Shown: positions 28,961 to 38,817, numbered from the stretch's first letter. The stretch is DNA of 64,000 nt from Altererythrobacter aquiaggeris (GCF_037154015.1 NZ_JBANRL010000001.1:2046001-2110000), one strand, 5' to 3'. Notes: generated by a model from the sequence alone, not told the origin. Translations and numbers: made by a program.

Positions 28961-30145
28961 CTAACATTGGAGTGGAAGAATCTCGGCGATAGCACCGGCG
29001 CTGGCGGCAGGGGAATGCGCGCGGCGGCGGATGAGGCAATTGGCCATCATAAAGGGCGTGATGAGCGCGCTGTCCTGGCGTTCGAGCGGTGCGGCATGCT
29101 GGCACCCGTCCTTGTCAATCCGGCTGATTCCGCGCACAAAAGTCTCGCGTGGACCCTCGGCTGAAACTGGCTTTGACAGCTTTGCAAATTGCCACGCCAG
29201 CGGGGCGTCCGTGTCGATTAGCGTGCGGAGGAACAATTGCGCGCAGACATAGGCAGAAGCCGGGTTTCCCGGCAGTCCCAGCACCAATTGTGTGCCCATC
29301 GTGCCAAACCATGTCGGCTTGCCGGGCCGCACCGCAATTTTGCGGAACACCTCCTTCAGTCCCAGCTTCGAAAAAGCTGCATACATATGGTCGTGATCAC
29401 CGACGGACGCGCCGCCAACCGGCACGATAATGTCAGCATCACGAGCCGCGGTTACACGCTCGCAGATGGCTTCGACCGAATCCGCAGCAATTCCGCCGTC
29501 AGATGGTTCCCCGCCCCAACGCTGCACCAGCGCAGACAATCCGGCATAGCTCGACGCTGCAATATCGCCCTGCGCAGGATCACCGCCCGGCGCGCGCAAT
29601 TCGTCACCATTGGCGATGAAGGTGATTTTAAGTTTGCGGACAACAGTCACTTCGCCGTGATCGGCGGCAGCAATTGCAGCAATCTCCGCCGGACCCAGCT
29701 TGGCGCCCGATTTCACCAGAACATCACCTTCCGCAAAATCGAGACCCGCTGCACGAATATTGGCGGGCCTTTCCTGGGGCGCCGTCACTCGCACGGCATC
29801 ACCGATACGCTCGGCTTGTTCCTGGATCACGATATGGTCCGCGCCCTCCGGGACATGGCTGCCGGTAAAAATCCGGACAGCCTCCCCCGCGCCCACCTGA
29901 CCGCGAAAGGGGCGGCCCGCAGGCGCTTCGCCAATTACGGTCAGCCCGGTTCCATCTGCGGCCAGATCGGCAAAGCGGACCGCATAACCGTCCATCGCCG
30001 ATACCGGATGCGGGGGCAGCGTCACACGCGCACGAACATCGGCAGCCAGCACACGGTCCAGCGCGCTGTGAATGCCGACCACTTCGCTTGGCATCACGGG
30101 CCGGCGGCGTGCGAGCATTGCCAGCGCTTCATCCACCGAAATCAC
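28961..30145 (-). CDS. moeA: Molybdopterin molybdenumtransferase
   Basis: MoeA inserts molybdenum into adenylylated molybdopterin to form the molybdenum cofactor. The 394 residues show HPVSAMDGYAVRFAD near 46-60, IFTGSHVPEGADHIVIQE near 92-109, a GGASVGDHDHM loop near 242, and GLPGNPASAYVCAQLF near 295-310 in the MogA-like domain. All four expected domains are represented. It follows moaA by 4 bp on the same strand, so they form an operon. No other moa/mob genes are in the window. Confidence 0.95.
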   Translation of the reverse strand: MISVDEALAMLARRRPVMPSEVVGIHSALDRVLAADVRARVTLPPHPVSAMDGYAVRFADLAADGTGLTVIGEAPAGRPFRGQVGAGEAVRIFTGSHVPEGADHIVIQEQAERIGDAVRVTAPQERPANIRAAGLDFAEGDVLVKSGAKLGPAEIAAIAAADHGEVTVVRKLKITFIANGDELRAPGGDPAQGDIAASSYAGLSALVQRWGGEPSDGGIAADSVEAICERVTAARDADIIVPVGGASVGDHDHMYAAFSKLGLKEVFRKIAVRPGKPTWFGTMGTQLVLGLPGNPASAYVCAQLFLRTLIDTDAPLAWQFAKLSKPVSAEGPRETFVRGISRIDKDGCQHAAPLERQDSALITPFMMANCLIRRRAHSPAASAGAIAEILPLQC

Positions 30146-30149
30146 GAAT

Positions 30150-31163
30150 CTAGCCGCCCGTCATGGCCATCGTGCGGGGCACGGCAGGTTTTTCGCCCGA
30201 CGTCCGGATGGCAAAGTCGTGCCGTTCGGGCTTGGCCCCCAGCGCCCTGTCGAGCGCAGCATTTACCGCGCCGTCATCCACCGGATTTTCGCGCATGATA
30301 TCGCGCAGATCGACATGATCTTCATGCCCCAGGCACATGAAAATCCGTCCGGTGCACGTCACCCGCAGCCTGTTGCATCCAGCACAGAAATTATTTGTCA
30401 GCGGCGTGATAAATCCGATCCGCCCGCCTGTTTCCAGCATTCTGGCATAACGCGAAGGTCCGCCCAGAGCATCCGCTGGTGCCAGATCGGTGAGGCTAAA
30501 CCGCGCCTCCAGGCTTTCGCGAATTACCGAGAGCGGAATATATTGGTCAAAACGGTCTTCACCCGTTTCCCCCAGCGGCATGACTTCGATCAGCGTGACG
30601 TCGATACCGCGCCGATGGGCCCATTCGACAAGGTCGGGTATCGAATCTGCGTTGCCATGCTTCAGCGCGACAGTGTTGAGCTTGACCGCAAGTCCGGCGG
30701 CCTGCGCGGCGTCGATGCCGCGCAGCACGGCATCCAGCGATCCGCGCCGGGTAATGGCCGCGAATCGCTGAGGATCGATGCTGTCGAGCGATACGTTGAC
30801 GCGTTTGACACCCGCCGCGGCCAGTTCGCCGGCATATTTTTCGAGCAGGGTGGCATTTGTCGTAAGCGTCAATTCGTCCAGTCCGCCGCCCAGCTTGCGC
30901 CCGAGATTGGCAAACAGCCGCATGACCCCGCGCCGGACCAGCGGCTCGCCGCCGGTAATCCGGATTTTCCGCACGCCGCGCTCGATAAAAATGGCTGACA
31001 GACGCTCGAGCTCTTCAAGCGTCAATAATTCGTCGCGCGGCAGGAATTGCGGGCTTTCAGCCATGCAATAGGTGCAGCGAAGATCGCAGCGGTCGGTCAC
31101 CGACAGACGCAGATAGGTAATCTTGCGGCCGAACTGATCGATCAAGGGTGCGCCAGCTGGCAT
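30150..31163 (-). CDS. moaA: GTP 3',8-cyclase
   Basis: MoaA is the radical-SAM enzyme that rearranges GTP in the first step of molybdopterin synthesis (with MoaC). The 337 residues contain the N-terminal SAM cluster motif CDLRCTYC (26-33), the [14 protein letters not shown] stretch near 65-78, and the second 4Fe-4S cluster [13 protein letters not shown] near 258-270. The essential C-terminal Gly-Gly ends the protein (MAMTGG). All cluster cysteines are present. It is first in the moaA-moeA operon. Confidence 0.97.
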   Translation of the reverse strand: MPAGAPLIDQFGRKITYLRLSVTDRCDLRCTYCMAESPQFLPRDELLTLEELERLSAIFIERGVRKIRITGGEPLVRRGVMRLFANLGRKLGGGLDELTLTTNATLLEKYAGELAAAGVKRVNVSLDSIDPQRFAAITRRGSLDAVLRGIDAAQAAGLAVKLNTVALKHGNADSIPDLVEWAHRRGIDVTLIEVMPLGETGEDRFDQYIPLSVIRESLEARFSLTDLAPADALGGPSRYARMLETGGRIGFITPLTNNFCAGCNRLRVTCTGRIFMCLGHEDHVDLRDIMRENPVDDGAVNAALDRALGAKPERHDFAIRTSGEKPAVPRTMAMTGG

Positions 31164-31347
31164 TGGGTGCGCTCACTCCGACGGTTGAACTTCAGGCCGC
31201 CATTTGCAGAAGCCGTTTGGCTTCGTCAGACAGCTTGGCCCGGGGATGCCGCCCTAACAATAATTCGCCGCACTAGCCATAGCCGCTATTTTGGCGCTCC
31301 GGCCTGCTGTTTGGCGAAAGCCGGGTGCAATCGCGCGCCGCGCAGCT

Positions 31348-32559
31348 ATGGACGATCGTATGGACGATAACACTCCGGTCATCATTGGCGTAGGCCAATA
31401 TTCAGAACGCATTGGCGAGAAAGCCTACCGCGCCCTTTCACCGATGGATCTGGCCGGGGAGGCCGCCCGCGCGGCGATTGCCGATTGTCAGGCGGTCGGC
31501 CGCGAGAGTTGTGCTGTGGCGGGTGCGATCGATACGGTAGCGGCGATCCGCCAATTCGAAATATCACACCCCGGCGCGCGGGCCCCGTTTGGCAGCTCCA
31601 GCAATCCGCCGCGGTCGATTGCACAGCGGGTGGGTGCCGATCCGCAGCGCGCAATCCTCGAAATTGTCGGCGGACAGGGGCCGCAGAAACTGGTGGGCGA
31701 ATTGGCCGCACAGATCGCCGCGGGCGAAAGTTCGTGCTGCATGATCGCCGGTTCGGAAGCGATTTCGACCATGCTGACCTTGCTGAAAGTCGGCCGGCAG
31801 GCTGACTGGTCGGAAGCGCCCGAAGGACAACTGGAAGATCGCGGGTTCGGCGTGGCAGGTCTGGCCGAGAAATCCGCCACCGCAAACGGACTGGGATCGC
31901 CGCTGCCCGCTTACGCCTTGTTCGAAAATGCGCGCAGGGCAAGATTGGGCTTGCCGCGCGAGGCATACCGAGCCGCGATGGCCGAATTATTTGCTCCTTT
32001 CACACGGGTGGCAGCGGCCAATCCCCACGCCGCCGCGCGGGCAATCCGCAGCGCGGAAGATCTGGCACAGATTACGCCGCGTAACCGGATTGTGGCTGAT
32101 CCGTTTCCGCGCATGATGGTTGCCCGCGATCAGGTGAACCAGGCGGCGGCCATCATCCTTTGTTCGGTGGGCAAGGCGCGCGAACTGGGCGTTCCGTCAG
32201 ACCGCTGGGTGCATATTCACAGTGTCACGTCTGCAGCCGAGGCGCCGCTTCTGGCGCGCCCCGATCTGGGCCGCAGTCCCGCGTCGATTGCGGCGGTGCA
32301 ACGCGCGCTGGCATTGGCCGGTGTGGCCATCGGCGATGTGGCCCTAATGGATTTCTACAGTTGTTTTCCGATTGCCGTGTTCAACCAGATCGACGCGCTG
32401 GGTATCGCGCCCGATGATCCGCGCGGATTGACATTGACCGGCGGCCTCCCGTTTTTCGGCGGCGCGGGAAACAATTATTCCGCGCACGCCATCGCCGAAG
32501 CGGTTGGACGGTTACGCCGCAACCGTAAGGCCTACGCGCTGATTGGCGCAAATGGCTGA
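31348..32559 (+). CDS. Thiolase-like protein (TLP1/SCP2-type), N-terminal part, cut by in-frame TGA
   Basis: The protein (about 403 residues) has the thiolase fold of the TLP1/acetyl-CoA acetyltransferase group: TPVIIGVGQYSERIG at the start, LEIVGGQGPQKLV, SSCCMIAGSEA, VALMDFYSCFPIAV and LPFFGGAGNNYSAHAIAE. The usual nucleophilic cysteine is absent from the VGGQGPQ position, as in other TLPs, so it may bind CoA esters rather than do classic thiolysis. The frame stops at ANG-TGA. The next codons, in the same frame, continue as YMSKYSAAIYS, which in intact relatives directly follows ANGG. A single base change GGA to TGA explains this. The start is uncertain: ATGGACGAT occurs twice (31348 and 31360). 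Confidence 0.8.
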   Translation: MDDRMDDNTPVIIGVGQYSERIGEKAYRALSPMDLAGEAARAAIADCQAVGRESCAVAGAIDTVAAIRQFEISHPGARAPFGSSSNPPRSIAQRVGADPQRAILEIVGGQGPQKLVGELAAQIAAGESSCCMIAGSEAISTMLTLLKVGRQADWSEAPEGQLEDRGFGVAGLAEKSATANGLGSPLPAYALFENARRARLGLPREAYRAAMAELFAPFTRVAAANPHAAARAIRSAEDLAQITPRNRIVADPFPRMMVARDQVNQAAAIILCSVGKARELGVPSDRWVHIHSVTSAAEAPLLARPDLGRSPASIAAVQRALALAGVAIGDVALMDFYSCFPIAVFNQIDALGIAPDDPRGLTLTGGLPFFGGAGNNYSAHAIAEAVGRLRRNRKAYALIGANG

Positions 32560-32562
32560 TAT

Positions 32563-32895
32563 ATGAGCAAATATTCGGCGGCAATTTATTCCTGCCGTCA
32601 GGCCGACTGGTCGCAGAGCCGCTGGCAAGAGCTACCCGGTCAAACCCGGCTGGTTGATGTGCTCGGTGCCTATTCGGGCGAGGCCATCGTCGAAACCTAT
32701 ACAATCCAGCCCGGCAATCAGGGCGCGGCAGCGTCGATTGTCGCCCGAACGCCCGGTGGCAGCAGACTGGCCGCCACAATCGATCCCTCCGACGATGAAA
32801 CGCTGGCAGCCATGCACACCGCCGATCCGCTGGGCCGGACCATAAATGTGCGGCAGGCCGATGCGATGCGGAATTTTTTCGAGTTCAAAAACTGA
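32563..32895 (+). pseudogene. Detached C-terminal domain of the thiolase-like protein
   Basis: The 110 residues (MSKYSAAIYSCRQADWSQSR onward, ending RNFFEFKN) correspond to the additional C-terminal beta domain of TLP1-type thiolase-like proteins, normally fused to the thiolase domain. It lies in the same frame as the preceding gene, separated only by TGA and one Tyr codon. There is no ribosome-binding site before its ATG, so independent translation is unlikely unless by coupling at the TGA. The rest of the domain is intact, with no further stop or frameshift, suggesting a recent mutation, a sequencing error, or stop-codon readthrough. Confidence 0.65.
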
Positions 32896-33009
32896 ACCGA
32901 CCCGGGTTTGGCGGCGAGAGAACAGCCTGCGACCAGCGCGGATTCGGCTCCCGAAAGGTAAACCGCAACGCGGTGCTCTTTCCGGGCGCAGGATTGTCTG
33001 GCAAAAGCG

Positions 33010-36000
33010 ATGCTTATGGTTTTAAAAACAACGCTCGCCCCGATACCGCAACCCCCGGGCAAGCCGCTGATCGGTAATGCCGTGACGGTGGATGCATCGC
33101 GCATGATCCAGTCGCTGATGGAACTGGCCGACGAATACGGGCCGATATTCAAGCTCGACATGATGGGAACGACCATAATCATGGTTTCGGGTGCGGATCT
33201 CGTGGCCGAGGTTTGCGACGAAAAACGCTTTGACAAGACCGTGCGCGGGCCGCTCAAACGGCTTCGGCTGATTGCCGGTGACGGCCTGTTTACGGGCGAC
33301 ACACAGGATCCCAATTGGGCCAAGGCACATAATATACTGCTGCCGTCGTTCAGCCAGAAGGCGATGGGCGGTTATCTGCCGATGATGATCGACATCGCCA
33401 GTCAGCTGATGCTGAAATGGGAGAGATTGAACTCGGACGATGTGATCGATGCGCCCAAGGACATGATCCGGCTGACGTTGGACACTATCGGCGTCTGCGG
33501 TTTTGGTTACCGCTTCAATTCGTTTTACCGTGATGATTTCCACCCCTTTATCGAAGCGCTCAACCGGACGCTTGGCACTACACTGAAAATGCGCGGGATA
33601 CCGGGCGAAAAGTTGTTCAAGGGGGAACAGATCAAACAGCTGCACCAGGATGCGGCCTACATGAATAATCTGGTGGACGAGATTATTCGCGAACGGCGCG
33701 GCAATGGCAGCAACGGGCAGGATGATCTGCTGGATTTCATGCTGTCGGGCCGTGACGCGGTGACGGGGGAGCGGCTGTCGGACGAGAACATCCGCTACCA
33801 GATCAACACATTCCTGATCGCGGGCCACGAAACCACATCGGGGCTGCTGTCCTTCACACTGTATTACCTGCTCAAGAACCGCGACGTGATGGCGCGCGCC
33901 TATGCCGAAGTGGATGCCGTGCTTGGCCGCAACATCGACCAGCGCCCCACTCTCTCGCAAATTGGTAGACTGCCCTATATCCGCGCGATCCTGTCGGAGG
34001 CGCTGCGGCTGTGGCCCACCGCGCCCGCACTGGGGCTGGCACCATTCGAAGACGAAGTTATTGGCGGCAAATATCTCATCCCCAAAGGGACGTTTACAAC
34101 TGTTCTGATACCATCGCTGCACCGCGACACTTCGGTCTGGGGGGACAACCCCGACCGCTTCGACCCCGCTCACTTCGAAGCCGAAGCGGAGGCGGCGCGT
34201 GATCCCGCTGCTTACAAGCCGTTTGGCAACGGCCAGCGCGCTTGCATCGGCAGACAGTTCGCGCTGCAGGAATCGATATTGGTGCTGGGAATGATCCTGC
34301 AGCGCTTCGATCTGTTTGATCATACCGGGTACCGCCTCGACATCAAGGAAACGCTATCGATCAAACCCGACGAGTTTTTCATCAAGGTCCGGCTGCGTGA
34401 TGATGTCGAGCGGGGCGGCACAAATGTAACCCCCGCTGCAGCGGCCACCGAGACTGCGGTACCAGCTCCGGTGCCCGGCCATGGCACCCCGCTGCTGGTC
34501 CTGTATGGATCTAATCTGGGTTCGAGCGAGAGTTTTGCGCGCGAACTGGCTCAAAGGGCTGAATTCAGCGGCTTCGACGTCACGCTGGCTGAACTTGATA
34601 GCCATGTCGGAAAGCTGCCCACCAAAGGCGCGATTGCGATCGCCTGTTCGTCTTATAACGGAATGCCGCCGGACAATGCGGCAAAATTTACCGACTGGAT
34701 CGAACAGACCGGGACTGCGGAGCCCAAACTGGATGGCGCGGCCTATTTCGTACTTGGCTGCGGCAACAGTGATTGGGCTGCGACGTTCCAGGTGGTGCCG
34801 CGTAAAATCGATACGCGGCTTGCGCAGCTGGGTGCGCGCCGGATCGCGGAAACCCGCGAACTGGATGCACGCGGAGATATCGATACCCGGTTTCACGACT
34901 GGCTTGATGCAATCATCCCGCAGATGGGCGCCGAATTCGGGATCGACCTTGCCGGCGACAACGATGCCATCGCCCAGCCGCTCTATTCGGTTGAAATAAC
35001 GCAAAGTGTCACCGCGAATCCGGTCGCCGACAGGATTGGCGCGCACGAAGTCGAAGTGATCAGCAATACCGAGCTCAAGGATATCAGCCAGGACGAGGGC
35101 CGTTCGACCAGCCACATCGAAGTCGCACTCCCGCAAGGGGTAAACTATACCCCCGGTGACCACCTTTGTGTGGTGCCCGTCAATGATGAAGCCGTTGTCA
35201 GCCGGCTGCTCAAACGGTTCAAACTTGATCATGACACCTATGTCCGGATCGAATCTCGCAGTGAAATGCGCGGCCCCTTTCCCAGCGGCAGTACTTTTTC
35301 GGTTCGCCATCTGGCCCGAAGTGCAGGCGAACTGCAGGCGGTCGCCACGCGGCGCGATATTGCGACGCTTGCCCGCTATACTCAGTGTCCCAACTCGCGC
35401 GCCGCGCTGGAAGCTCTGGCGCGGCCAGCCGGTGCGGATGGTGCGGATGATATGGATCGGTACACCGCCGAAATCTGGGAGAAGCGCAAATCGGTGCTGG
35501 ATATTCTGGAGGGGTACCCCGCTTGCGAACTGCCGCTGGCGGTTTTCCTCGAGCTTATCCCGTTTCTGAGCCCGCGCTATTATTCGATCTCGTCTGCTCC
35601 GGGCGATGATCCGCGTCGCTGCTCGATTACTGTCGGTGTGGTCAGCGGTCCGGCACTATCAGGCAATGGTACATTCAACGGGACTTGTTCAGCCTATCTT
35701 GCCGGCCTGAAACCCGGCGACAGATTTCAGGCCGCTGTACGCGAGCCTACGGGCAATTTCCGGCTGCCGGATGATCCTGGCGTACCGATAATCATGTTCG
35801 GCCCGGGCACAGGTATCGCGCCTTTCCGCGGCTTCCTTCAGCAGCGCGACTATCTTCAGAAAAATGGCCGGACGCTTGGCGAAGCCATGCTGTTTTTCGG
35901 CTGCCGTCACCCGGAACACGACTATCTCTACCGCGACGAAATCGCCGATTACGAACAGCGCGGCATCGTATCGGTCCAAGCAGCTTTCTCGCGGCACGAT

Positions 36001-36240
36001 GGAACTCGCACATATGTCCAGGATCTGGCGGCACAGAATGCAGACAAGGTCTGGTCGCTTATCGAAGCGGGCGCGCGAATCTATGTCTGCGGTGACGGAG
36101 CGCGGATGGAACCCGGTGTACGCAGCACCCTCGCGTCGATTTACGCAGAAAAATCAGGTTGCAGCGGCCAGGCTGCAGCGAACTGGATAGAGACGATGAT
36201 CGAAGACGAACGTTATGTGCTGGACGTCTGGGTAGGTTAG
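33010..36240 (+). CDS. Self-sufficient cytochrome P450/NADPH-P450 reductase (CYP102-type)
   Basis: This 1076-residue fusion resembles P450 BM3 along its whole length. Heme domain (1-460): oxygen-activating I-helix AGHETTSG at 271-278, EALRLWP ExxR motif, and heme-ligating Cys412 in FGNGQRACIGRQF. Linker, then FMN domain (about 490-640; LLVLYGSNLGSSESFARE, SSYNGMPPDN, GCGNSDWA). FAD/NADPH domain (about 670-1076; RYYSISSAP, GPGTGIAPFRGF, FGCRHPEHDYLY, YVCGDGARM, terminal VWVG). It would hydroxylate fatty acids or similar chains with NADPH and O2. The BM3 phenylalanine that shapes the active site is kept (Phe94), but the carboxylate anchors Arg47 and Tyr51 of BM3 align with Thr54 and Met58, suggesting different substrates. 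Confidence 0.95.
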   Translation: MLMVLKTTLAPIPQPPGKPLIGNAVTVDASRMIQSLMELADEYGPIFKLDMMGTTIIMVSGADLVAEVCDEKRFDKTVRGPLKRLRLIAGDGLFTGDTQDPNWAKAHNILLPSFSQKAMGGYLPMMIDIASQLMLKWERLNSDDVIDAPKDMIRLTLDTIGVCGFGYRFNSFYRDDFHPFIEALNRTLGTTLKMRGIPGEKLFKGEQIKQLHQDAAYMNNLVDEIIRERRGNGSNGQDDLLDFMLSGRDAVTGERLSDENIRYQINTFLIAGHETTSGLLSFTLYYLLKNRDVMARAYAEVDAVLGRNIDQRPTLSQIGRLPYIRAILSEALRLWPTAPALGLAPFEDEVIGGKYLIPKGTFTTVLIPSLHRDTSVWGDNPDRFDPAHFEAEAEAARDPAAYKPFGNGQRACIGRQFALQESILVLGMILQRFDLFDHTGYRLDIKETLSIKPDEFFIKVRLRDDVERGGTNVTPAAAATETAVPAPVPGHGTPLLVLYGSNLGSSESFARELAQRAEFSGFDVTLAELDSHVGKLPTKGAIAIACSSYNGMPPDNAAKFTDWIEQTGTAEPKLDGAAYFVLGCGNSDWAATFQVVPRKIDTRLAQLGARRIAETRELDARGDIDTRFHDWLDAIIPQMGAEFGIDLAGDNDAIAQPLYSVEITQSVTANPVADRIGAHEVEVISNTELKDISQDEGRSTSHIEVALPQGVNYTPGDHLCVVPVNDEAVVSRLLKRFKLDHDTYVRIESRSEMRGPFPSGSTFSVRHLARSAGELQAVATRRDIATLARYTQCPNSRAALEALARPAGADGADDMDRYTAEIWEKRKSVLDILEGYPACELPLAVFLELIPFLSPRYYSISSAPGDDPRRCSITVGVVSGPALSGNGTFNGTCSAYLAGLKPGDRFQAAVREPTGNFRLPDDPGVPIIMFGPGTGIAPFRGFLQQRDYLQKNGRTLGEAMLFFGCRHPEHDYLYRDEIADYEQRGIVSVQAAFSRHDGTRTYVQDLAAQNADKVWSLIEAGARIYVCGDGARMEPGVRSTLASIYAEKSGCSGQAAANWIETMIEDERYVLDVWVG

Positions 36241-36272
36241 CCCGCCCGCGGGGCAAAATGTGTAAAAAGTTG

Positions 36273-38042
36273 TTACCGGGTGCCCGCAGGGCCTGATTTG
36301 TCAGCCAGACAGGAACGGACGGACTTGTCAGCTTCCGCCCGGCTCATTCCGGGCGGGCCGGGGTAGCCGACTTTTGCCATCAGCAGCTCATATGTTTCCA
36401 GTGTGAATGTGGGATCGATCCGTCTGGCTCTTGCCGCGGCGTCGGTTGCGCGCGCAACATCGCCCAGCAGGCAGGAATAATGGACGTATGAATAATAGGG
36501 GCCGGGATAATTCGGGTTGCGGTCAATGGCATCCTGCGCGGCGTCGCGGGCCAACAGATTCTCACCCACCGAGCCGTAACAGCCCGCTCTGAACCATGGC
36601 CAAATGGCGTATCGGGGGTGGCGAGGCGCGCGCGCCTCTGCCTGTGTTATCAGGCGAAACCCGGCGTCGAAGTCGCCGCCATAACATTGCTGGCTGCCCA
36701 GGATGACGGCGGCGTGCGGTTCATTGGGATCGATGGACAGGGATTCTTCCAACAACCGCACAGCGCCGTCGCGGTCGCCCTGAACATATAAACGGACCAG
36801 CGCCGTCGCAGTCATGACTTCGGGGTTACGCGGTGCTTTTGCACGCATTTCGTCCAGCATTCCTAGCGCAGCGGGAACATCGCGGGCGGGATTGTCGGAA
36901 TACCCGCTGATCACATTCTGGGCCAATTGCGTCGCCAGTATCGCCTGGGCCGAATAATTTTCGGGGTCGATGGAAAGCGCGCGCTTGGCATCGTCAATGG
37001 TCAGCATCGCGGCTTCTCGTCCGTAGGCATAGCGCCGCGACTGGGCGCTTTGCACCAGTTCGTAAACCGAGAGATTAAATTCGTCCTTGCTCCTGATAGC
37101 TTCCATTTCGGACGCATGAATTTCCGACGAAACCGATGTAGCAACCGCCTGAACCACATCCTCCTGAAGAGCGAAGAAATTTGCCAGTGGCTGCGAAAAC
37201 CGTTTCGACCACACCTGCCTGCGCGAGACCGCATCGCTCAAGTCCACCCTTAAAACCAGATTGCTGCCTTGCCTGGTCAGCGAACCCGATACGATATAGC
37301 GAACATCCAGCACTTCTGCCGCTGCGGGCCCGCTGTTGTCTTTCCCCGCAAACGTTCTGGCCGAACTATAGGGTGCGACGCGGACATCGGGCACCCGCGA
37401 CAAAAGCGATGTGAGATCGCGCGTCATCCCGTCGGCCAGAAAGGCCTGCCGGTCATTCTCGGTCAGGTTTTCAAACGGAAGCACCGCAAGACTGATTTCC
37501 AGATCATCTGCGCCACCTGCTCGCTCCGCTTTCCATAACCCGCTCCACCATGCCGCAGCGGCCAAAACCATGAGAACAGCGAATCCCGCGGCCAGCCACA
37601 ATGTGCGGCGGCTTGGGGAAAGTAACGGCACAGACGCGGCCTCCGCCGGACTGCCGTCAGCGGCGCGCGGTTTGCCGCCTGCAGGAAGCGAGCGGACCTC
37701 GCCGTCAAGCCGGTATCCCAGCGTTGGCACAGTTACGATAACCGCAGCACGCGCGTGATCGCTCGCGAACGATTTGCGCAAAAGGGAAACAAGCCGGCTC
37801 AAACCCTCGTCGCTTCCCTGGCCGGGCGGCCACAGCGCGTCACACAGTTCTGCCCGCCCCCATAATTTCCCTGGGCGCTGCATCAGGATAACAAGCAACG
37901 CCATCACCTTGGGCTCGAGAAGCGAGCGCCCCTGCTCGCTGGAAAGGCACAACGCTGACGGATCGACTGTTACGCCGGCGACCGAAGATATGCCCTGTGT
38001 GTCACCTGCCAGCTTGTTGCCCGCCGGCTCGTTGCCCGCCAC
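36273..38042 (-). CDS. CadC-like membrane-bound regulator with TPRs
   Basis: The 589-residue protein combines an N-terminal OmpR/PhoB-type winged helix (about 22-115; RPGKLWGRAELCDALWPPGQ, VPTLGYRL), a transmembrane helix (about 147-166, LWLAAGFAVLMVLAAAAWW), a TolB-like region (about 180-320; LAVLPFENLTENDRQAFLAD, RYIVSGSL) and TPR repeats to the C-terminus. This is the architecture of one-component membrane regulators that bind DNA in the cytoplasm and sense in the periplasm. Signal and targets are unknown. It converges with the P450 gene, 32 bp apart. GTG start with AGGGG 9 bases upstream. The first 15 residues contain a degenerate AGNxxAG repeat. Confidence 0.88.
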   Translation of the reverse strand: MAGNEPAGNKLAGDTQGISSVAGVTVDPSALCLSSEQGRSLLEPKVMALLVILMQRPGKLWGRAELCDALWPPGQGSDEGLSRLVSLLRKSFASDHARAAVIVTVPTLGYRLDGEVRSLPAGGKPRAADGSPAEAASVPLLSPSRRTLWLAAGFAVLMVLAAAAWWSGLWKAERAGGADDLEISLAVLPFENLTENDRQAFLADGMTRDLTSLLSRVPDVRVAPYSSARTFAGKDNSGPAAAEVLDVRYIVSGSLTRQGSNLVLRVDLSDAVSRRQVWSKRFSQPLANFFALQEDVVQAVATSVSSEIHASEMEAIRSKDEFNLSVYELVQSAQSRRYAYGREAAMLTIDDAKRALSIDPENYSAQAILATQLAQNVISGYSDNPARDVPAALGMLDEMRAKAPRNPEVMTATALVRLYVQGDRDGAVRLLEESLSIDPNEPHAAVILGSQQCYGGDFDAGFRLITQAEARAPRHPRYAIWPWFRAGCYGSVGENLLARDAAQDAIDRNPNYPGPYYSYVHYSCLLGDVARATDAAARARRIDPTFTLETYELLMAKVGYPGPPGMSRAEADKSVRSCLADKSGPAGTR

Positions 38043-38424
38043 CTGTGGTCGCCCCTGATACTATCCCTGAAAAATACCTTAAGCGAAGGCGGCGGCTTGC
38101 GCGAGTGAAACTTTGGCTCGTCTTTTGACTGATATTTGCATTATATTTCAACGCTTAAGGAAATCCTAAGCCATAATTCAGCTAATAATCAGGACCAACG
38201 CGTCGCTGCGGTCCATCAGCTGCGGTCTATCCGGACACTGGCCGCGCATCGCGCTTGCAAGGCGCTTTGGTCGGGCAGCAGACAGGGGATTTTCGTGATC
38301 ATGCCCGATAACCAAGTGTCCCGCCGCCGGTCCGCACCCGGTACTGCCGCAACCGCCGGCCTCGCCTTTGCACGCTCGCAGATCTTCACGACCTGCAAGA
38401 CCCGCGACACACATGGAACCGATC
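38043..38424. other. Intergenic region, divergent promoters
   Basis: The 382 bases lie between the divergent CadC-like regulator and the GFA-family gene. It includes a relatively AT-rich stretch (about 38120-38190) with CTTAAGG-AAAT-CCTAAG, an imperfect hairpin at 38153-38170. This region should contain promoters for both genes and is where the CadC-like protein might bind. A 98-codon frame with a TTG start spans part of it, but I see no family or ribosome-binding site for it. Confidence 0.5.
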
Positions 38425-38817
38425 ATGACTGACATTCACAAGGGCCGCTGCCAATGCGGTAACACTGCCCTGCAGTTTTCCGGCGAGCCCGAGCTGACTT
38501 TTTATTGTCATTGCAAAGATTGCCAGCTGACGACCGGCAGCCCGTTTTCGGTGGAACTGATGGTCCCCGCCGCCGGCTTTTCAGCCAAGGGCCATCTTTC
38601 TACCTATACTGTTATCGGTGATTCCGGGCGTGCCGTTCACCGGCGCAGCTGCGCAAAATGCGGTTCGGGACTGTTTCTGGAATGCGATGCCGATCCCGGT
38701 TACGTGTTTGTCAAACCAGGCGCGCTGGACCATGCCTCTGTTGTCGAGCCGCAAATTCACATCTTCGTCGGCGGCAGACAGACCGGACTCGATATGGCTG
38801 ACGATTTGCTGCAATAG
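38425..38817 (+). CDS. GFA family zinc protein
   Basis: This 130-residue protein belongs to the GFA/CENP-V family, named after glutathione-dependent formaldehyde-activating enzyme although most members have no proven activity. The zinc-binding cysteines are visible as GRCQCGNTALQFSG near 7-20, YCHCKDCQLTTGSPF near 27-41 and SCAKCGSGLFLE near 74-85. All expected cysteines are present. Start ATG at 38425 has GGAA upstream; longer starts at 38413 or 38368 are possible. Its role here is unknown. Confidence 0.87.
   Translation: MTDIHKGRCQCGNTALQFSGEPELTFYCHCKDCQLTTGSPFSVELMVPAAGFSAKGHLSTYTVIGDSGRAVHRRSCAKCGSGLFLECDADPGYVFVKPGALDHASVVEPQIHIFVGGRQTGLDMADDLLQ

Noticed and set aside
33022-34323. 433-codon antisense frame inside the P450 heme domain
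   Set aside because: Opposite strand carries an unmistakable CYP102 sequence.
38136-38432. 98-codon frame before the GFA gene
   Set aside because: TTG start, no ribosome-binding site, no family, overlaps the GFA start.
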